From Sphingomonas yantingensis (GTDB lineage: Bacteria > Pseudomonadota > Alphaproteobacteria > Sphingomonadales > Sphingomonadaceae), in NCBI RefSeq assembly GCF_014199325.1, contig NZ_JACIJJ010000002.1, positions 434,001 to 498,000 on the forward strand: a stretch of DNA of 64,000 nt, read 5' to 3'. The notes under the pieces were generated by a model that searched no databases, was not told where the DNA came from, and was given only the letters and a program-made list of their open reading frames with translations. Positions 61,442-64,000 of this stretch are shown here, piece after piece. Position 1 is the first letter of the stretch, and each line of letters begins with the position of its first letter. Made by a program: the position numbers and the translations under genes.

Positions 61442-61867
61442 ATGACGAGCCTGCGCCCCTTCCACCTCGCCTTTCCCGTCCACGACCTCGCCGCCGCGCG
61501 CGCCTTTTACGGCGACGTGCTGGGCTGCCGGGAGGGGCGGTCGAGCGATCGGTGGATCGACTTCGACTTTCAGGGGCATCAGATCGTCGCGCATCTCGAC
61601 CCGGCGGCGAGGCCCGCGGGCGTCACTAACCCCGTCGACGGTCACGACGTGCCCGTCCCGCATTTCGGAATCGTCCTGACGATGCCCGACTGGCAGGCGC
61701 TGGCGGCACGGGTGGAGGCGGCGGGCATTTCCTTCGGCATCGCGCCGCATATCCGCTTCGAGGGGCAGCCGGGCGAGCAGGCGACGATGTTCTTTCGCGA
61801 CCCCAGCGGCAACGCGCTGGAGTTCAAGGCGTTTGCCGACGACGCGCAATTGTTTGCCACGGAGTAG
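61442..61867 (+). CDS. VOC (glyoxalase/dioxygenase) superfamily protein
   Basis: A 141-residue protein of the vicinal-oxygen-chelate fold, with paired beta-alpha-beta-beta-beta modules. [20 protein letters not shown] begins module 1 with a possible metal-ligand His; [20 protein letters not shown] starts module 2 and [15 protein letters not shown] ends it with the usual Glu. No substrate is predictable. The ATG at 61442 follows a G-rich leader without a clear Shine-Dalgarno. Confidence 0.85.
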   Translation: MTSLRPFHLAFPVHDLAAARAFYGDVLGCREGRSSDRWIDFDFQGHQIVAHLDPAARPAGVTNPVDGHDVPVPHFGIVLTMPDWQALAARVEAAGISFGIAPHIRFEGQPGEQATMFFRDPSGNALEFKAFADDAQLFATE

Positions 61868-61871
61868 GATG

Positions 61872-62177
61872 ATGAGCGAACCCGTCACCGTCGAGGTCCC
61901 CCACAACCTCTCCAACGACGACCTGCACGGCCGCATCGACCGCGGCATCGGCAAGCTTGGCTCGATGATCCCCGGCGGCGAGGTGTGCGAGCATCACTGG
62001 GAGAACGACCGGCTAATGACCTTCACGCTCCAGGCGATGGGCCAGCGGGTGGGCGCGAAGATCGAACTGCTGGAGGGGCGGGTGCGCGCCGAACTCGCGC
62101 TGCCGCCGATGCTCGCGATGTTCGCCGGCAAGATCAAGGCGAAGCTGGCCGAGACCGCGCCGACGCTGTTGAAGTAA
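61872..62177 (+). CDS. Polyhydroxyalkanoate-granule-type small protein
   Basis: The 101-residue product fits the family annotated as polyhydroxyalkanoic acid system proteins: VTVEVPHNLSNDDLHGRIDR at the start, HHWENDRLMTFTLQAMGQRV in the middle and RAELALPPMLAMFAGKIKAK with an amphipathic C terminus. The ATG at 61872 is preferred because GGAG lies 7 nt upstream; 61869 also begins with ATG. It starts 4 bp after the VOC gene and is probably co-transcribed with it. No PHA-synthesis genes are nearby, so the physiological role is uncertain. Confidence 0.7.
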   Translation: MSEPVTVEVPHNLSNDDLHGRIDRGIGKLGSMIPGGEVCEHHWENDRLMTFTLQAMGQRVGAKIELLEGRVRAELALPPMLAMFAGKIKAKLAETAPTLLK

Positions 62178-62184
62178 CGCGCGG

Positions 62185-62209
62185 GGAACCGGTACGAAAG
62201 CGGACGGTT
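62185..62209 (+). promoter_or_regulatory. EcfG-type promoter of the 82-residue protein gene
   Basis: GGAAC (62185-62189) and GGTT (62206-62209) are separated by 16 bases; GGAACC with GTT after 16 is a usual EcfG promoter variant. The predicted start, near 62216, leaves about 20 nt to the ATG at 62236 with GAGGGAG at 62221-62227. Confidence 0.65.
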
Positions 62210-62235
62210 GTGCGATCATCGAGGGAGATGGTCAC

Positions 62236-62484
62236 ATGATCCGCACGCTTCGCCTGCTCATGATGGTCGCGATGCCGGGCGTCATTCTCGGCGTGCCCGC
62301 TGGCTATGCACTGGGGGCATTCGCGACGGGCGAGACGCTTTACAGCTACAATTCGGGCACGATGCTGCCGGAGGAGGGCGCGAACCTGCGCTCGGCCGAC
62401 AATGCGGATGCGATCCAGCCGGCCGCGGTCGCATATGCGCAGCAGGACCGCTATGCCGACGCGGCGGCGCACTGGATTAACTGA
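62236..62484 (+). CDS. Small membrane-associated protein, unknown
   Basis: The 82-residue product has one N-terminal hydrophobic segment (LLMMVAMPGVILGVPAGYAL, residues about 7-26) that could be an anchor or a signal sequence, followed by a polar region (TGETLYSYNSGTMLPEEGAN, then AVAYAQQDRYADAAAHW). An ATG at 62236 with GAGGGAG upstream is used. An EcfG-type promoter precedes it, as for the gene at 61018. No family recognised. Confidence 0.6.
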   Translation: MIRTLRLLMMVAMPGVILGVPAGYALGAFATGETLYSYNSGTMLPEEGANLRSADNADAIQPAAVAYAQQDRYADAAAHWIN

Positions 62485-62523
62485 CGCTTTCGCATGGCAT
62501 CGCCCGCGCCTATCTGGCGGGGC

Positions 62524-63009
62524 ATGTACAGTTTCGACATCGCCGCCGGCAGCAAGGCCGAGCTTTACCGCGACCTTCACGCCGCGCTCGACGCGCTGAC
62601 CGCGGGCGAGCCCGACGCGATCGCCAACATGGCCAATGCCGCCGCGCTGATCGGCCAGTATCTGCCCGATCTCAACTGGTCGGGCTTCTATCGCATGGTC
62701 GGCAGCGAGCTCGTGCTGGGACCGTTCCAGGGCAAGGCGGCGTGCATCCGCATTCCGCTGGGCAAGGGCGTGTGCGGGACGGCCGCCGAAACCCGTGAGA
62801 CGCAGCTGGTCGAGGACGTGCACGCCTTTCCCGGCCATATCGCCTGCGACGCCGCCAGCCGTTCCGAACTCGTGGTGCCGATCGTCGTCGACGGGCGGCT
62901 GATCGGCGTGCTCGATCTGGACAGCCCCAAGCCCGCGCGCTTCGATGCGGAGGATGCAGAGGGGTGCGAGGCGCTGATGGCGCTGCTCGGCCCGCGGATC
63001 GCCGCCTGA
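62524..63009 (+). CDS. msrC: Free methionine-(R)-sulfoxide reductase (GAF domain)
   Basis: fRMsr reduces free methionine-(R)-sulfoxide with thioredoxin. The 161-residue product is one GAF domain with the catalytic cysteine set in GKAACIRIPLGKGVCGTAAE (residues about 75-94, two Cys) and FPGHIACDAASRSELVVPIV (about 108-127, third Cys), the arrangement of the E. coli enzyme. NWSGFYRM and GVLDLDSPKPARFD are also typical. The ATG at 62524 gives the family start; longer frames have no support. It fits the oxidative-stress flavour of the neighbouring genes. Confidence 0.9.
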   Translation: MYSFDIAAGSKAELYRDLHAALDALTAGEPDAIANMANAAALIGQYLPDLNWSGFYRMVGSELVLGPFQGKAACIRIPLGKGVCGTAAETRETQLVEDVHAFPGHIACDAASRSELVVPIVVDGRLIGVLDLDSPKPARFDAEDAEGCEALMALLGPRIAA

Positions 63010-63142
63010 CCTGACCCGCAGCGGGACAGTTCGCGCCGCCCCCCGGATTCGCGACTCGTTTCGCGATGGGTTAAGAAACCATGAACCATCTGCGCCGTTC
63101 AGCGCAGGAACATGGCGACTTAACAGGGAGGCCGCGGGGCCG

Positions 63143-64000
63143 ATGCGAACGATGCTGATCCTGGCGCTGGCGGCGACGACCGCCGCCACGCCGCTTTCGA
63201 TGGCCGGGGCGCAGGTCGCCGTCCGCAGCGGGCATATGGGCGGCGGGATGCAGCGGCCGATGATGCGCCCCGGCGGCTGGCAGCATCGCCCGATGGTCCG
63301 TCCCGGCGGCAACTGGCAGCGGCCGGGCGGCCAGTGGGCCGGCGGCGGTCACTGGAATAACGGCAAGCGCTGGGGCTATCGCTTCAACAATCGCTGGGTC
63401 GGCGGCTGGCGCGCGCCGGGCGGATGGGGCGCGTATCGCCAGGCGTATCGCGGCTGGACGCTGCCGCAATACTGGATCGCGCCGAGCTTCTTCATCTCCG
63501 ACTTCGGTGCCTATGGGCTTTCGGCGCCGCAGCCGGGCTATGGCTGGTATCGCTATTACGACGATGCGGTGATGATCGACAATTACGGGCGCGTCTATGA
63601 CAGCGTGCGCGGGGTCGATTGGGATCGCGGCGGCGATGCCTATTACGATTATGACGACGATTACCGCCCCGACCTGTACGATCAGGGCTATTACGATCGC
63701 GATTATGCCGAACGCCGCCGCGACAACGGTGTCGGCGGTGCCGTGATCGGCGGTGCGGCGGGTGCGGTCGCGGGCGCGGCGATCGCCGGCCGCGGCAATC
63801 GCCTGCCCGGCGCGCTGATCGGCGGCGGGGTCGGCGCGGTTGCGGGCGCAGCCATCGACCGGGCCGAGGACGATCGCCGCGGTCCGCCGCCGCCTCCGCC
63901 AGGCTATGACGGCCGCGGCGCACCCTACGCCCCGCCGCGCGAGGTGGTGCAGGCGGTGCCGGGCGACGACGGCTATTACGACGACCGCGGCTATGACGAG
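63143..64000 (+). CDS. RcnB-like exported protein with glycine-zipper region, 3'-truncated
   Basis: The reading frame is open from the ATG at 63143 to the window end, about 286 residues so far. It has a signal sequence (MLILALAATTAATPLSMAGA), a Gly/Met/Arg/Trp-rich region with RWGYRFNNRWVGGWRAPGGW, then the RcnB-type segment YGWYRYYDDAVMIDNYGRVY, a Tyr/Asp-rich stretch (YYDYDDDYRPDLYDQGYYDR), and two glycine-zipper stretches (GGAVIGGAAGAVAGAAIAG, then GALIGGGVGAVAGAAID) that resemble the 2TM domain of outer-membrane proteins. RcnB proteins are periplasmic and linked to nickel/cobalt homeostasis; metal binding here is inference. The end lies outside the window. Confidence 0.75.
   Translation, partial: MRTMLILALAATTAATPLSMAGAQVAVRSGHMGGGMQRPMMRPGGWQHRPMVRPGGNWQRPGGQWAGGGHWNNGKRWGYRFNNRWVGGWRAPGGWGAYRQAYRGWTLPQYWIAPSFFISDFGAYGLSAPQPGYGWYRYYDDAVMIDNYGRVYDSVRGVDWDRGGDAYYDYDDDYRPDLYDQGYYDRDYAERRRDNGVGGAVIGGAAGAVAGAAIAGRGNRLPGALIGGGVGAVAGAAIDRAEDDRRGPPPPPPGYDGRGAPYAPPREVVQAVPGDDGYYDDRGYDE

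Overview
The window is a chromosomal segment from a GC-rich alphaproteobacterium, most probably Sphingomonas or a close relative. The evidence is the combination of three large TonB-dependent receptors, MipZ, a DUF6456-type protein, PhyR/EcfG-type promoter boxes (GGAAC-N16/17-GTT), an RcnB-like glycine-zipper protein and a sigma-54/sigma-28 flagellar hierarchy. This assignment rests on gene content only. No rRNA, tRNA, CRISPR array, prophage or insertion sequence was seen. Both ends cut through genes.

Positions 1-6821 hold a 5'-truncated S41 peptidase and a secreted protein with three TonB-C-like modules. These are followed by a minus-strand flagellar block: flgM, a flgN-like chaperone gene, a flagellar lytic transglycosylase, flhA and fliA. 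After an FNT transporter, a second minus-strand operon (7736-9422) encodes a short MotA-like protein, a short MotB-like protein and FlgA. It diverges from the plus-strand operon flgBCDEFGHIJKL (9610-18327), which is followed by full-length motA and motB (18479-20354). Three near-perfect sigma-54 promoters (6115-6130, 9435-9450, 9549-9564) and clusters of GGCAA/TTGCC half-sites suggest control by an NtrC-type flagellar activator. FliA and FlgM supply the late sigma-28 switch. Flagellin, export-gate and MS-ring genes lie outside the window.

Positions 20291-30564 carry a TonB-dependent receptor, an XRE regulator divergent from a DUF6456 protein, a very large membrane protein (DUF2339), a DapF-family epimerase, a MASE1-PAS-GGDEF diguanylate cyclase and a small Sel1-like protein whose 3' region is duplicated. 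Positions 30648-42151 carry panC, mipZ with a coupled J-domain membrane protein, a phosphomannomutase/phosphoglucomutase, an exonuclease, an M28 peptidase, a second TonB receptor and clpB behind a likely RpoH promoter. Positions 42200-51391 carry an Oar-like TonB receptor, nupC, a queuosine-precursor transporter, argB coupled to an unusual HTH-TM-EF-hand protein, and a tightly coupled pdxH-CDF-phzF operon.

Positions 51482-64000 carry the two-protein NHEJ system (ku, ligD), OsmC and HAD proteins, a structured leader with an 18-codon ORF and an intrinsic terminator just before an FMN reductase, a lipoprotein-type gamma-glutamyltransferase and a long-chain acyl-CoA synthetase. A stress-flavoured group follows: two small exported or membrane proteins behind EcfG-type promoters, a VOC protein, a PHA-granule-type protein, a free-methionine-(R)-sulfoxide reductase, and an RcnB-like protein cut by the window end. 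Short palindromic repeats with a GTCACCCCGGA...TCCGGGGTGAC core occur in several intergenic gaps.

The most unusual items are the HTH-TM-EF-hand protein, the leader-peptide/terminator element at 56093-56426, the sigma-54/palindrome architecture of the flagellar region with a predicted near-leaderless motA-like mRNA, the three-module Cys-paired TonB-C protein, and a 34-bp perfect hairpin at 23110-23191.
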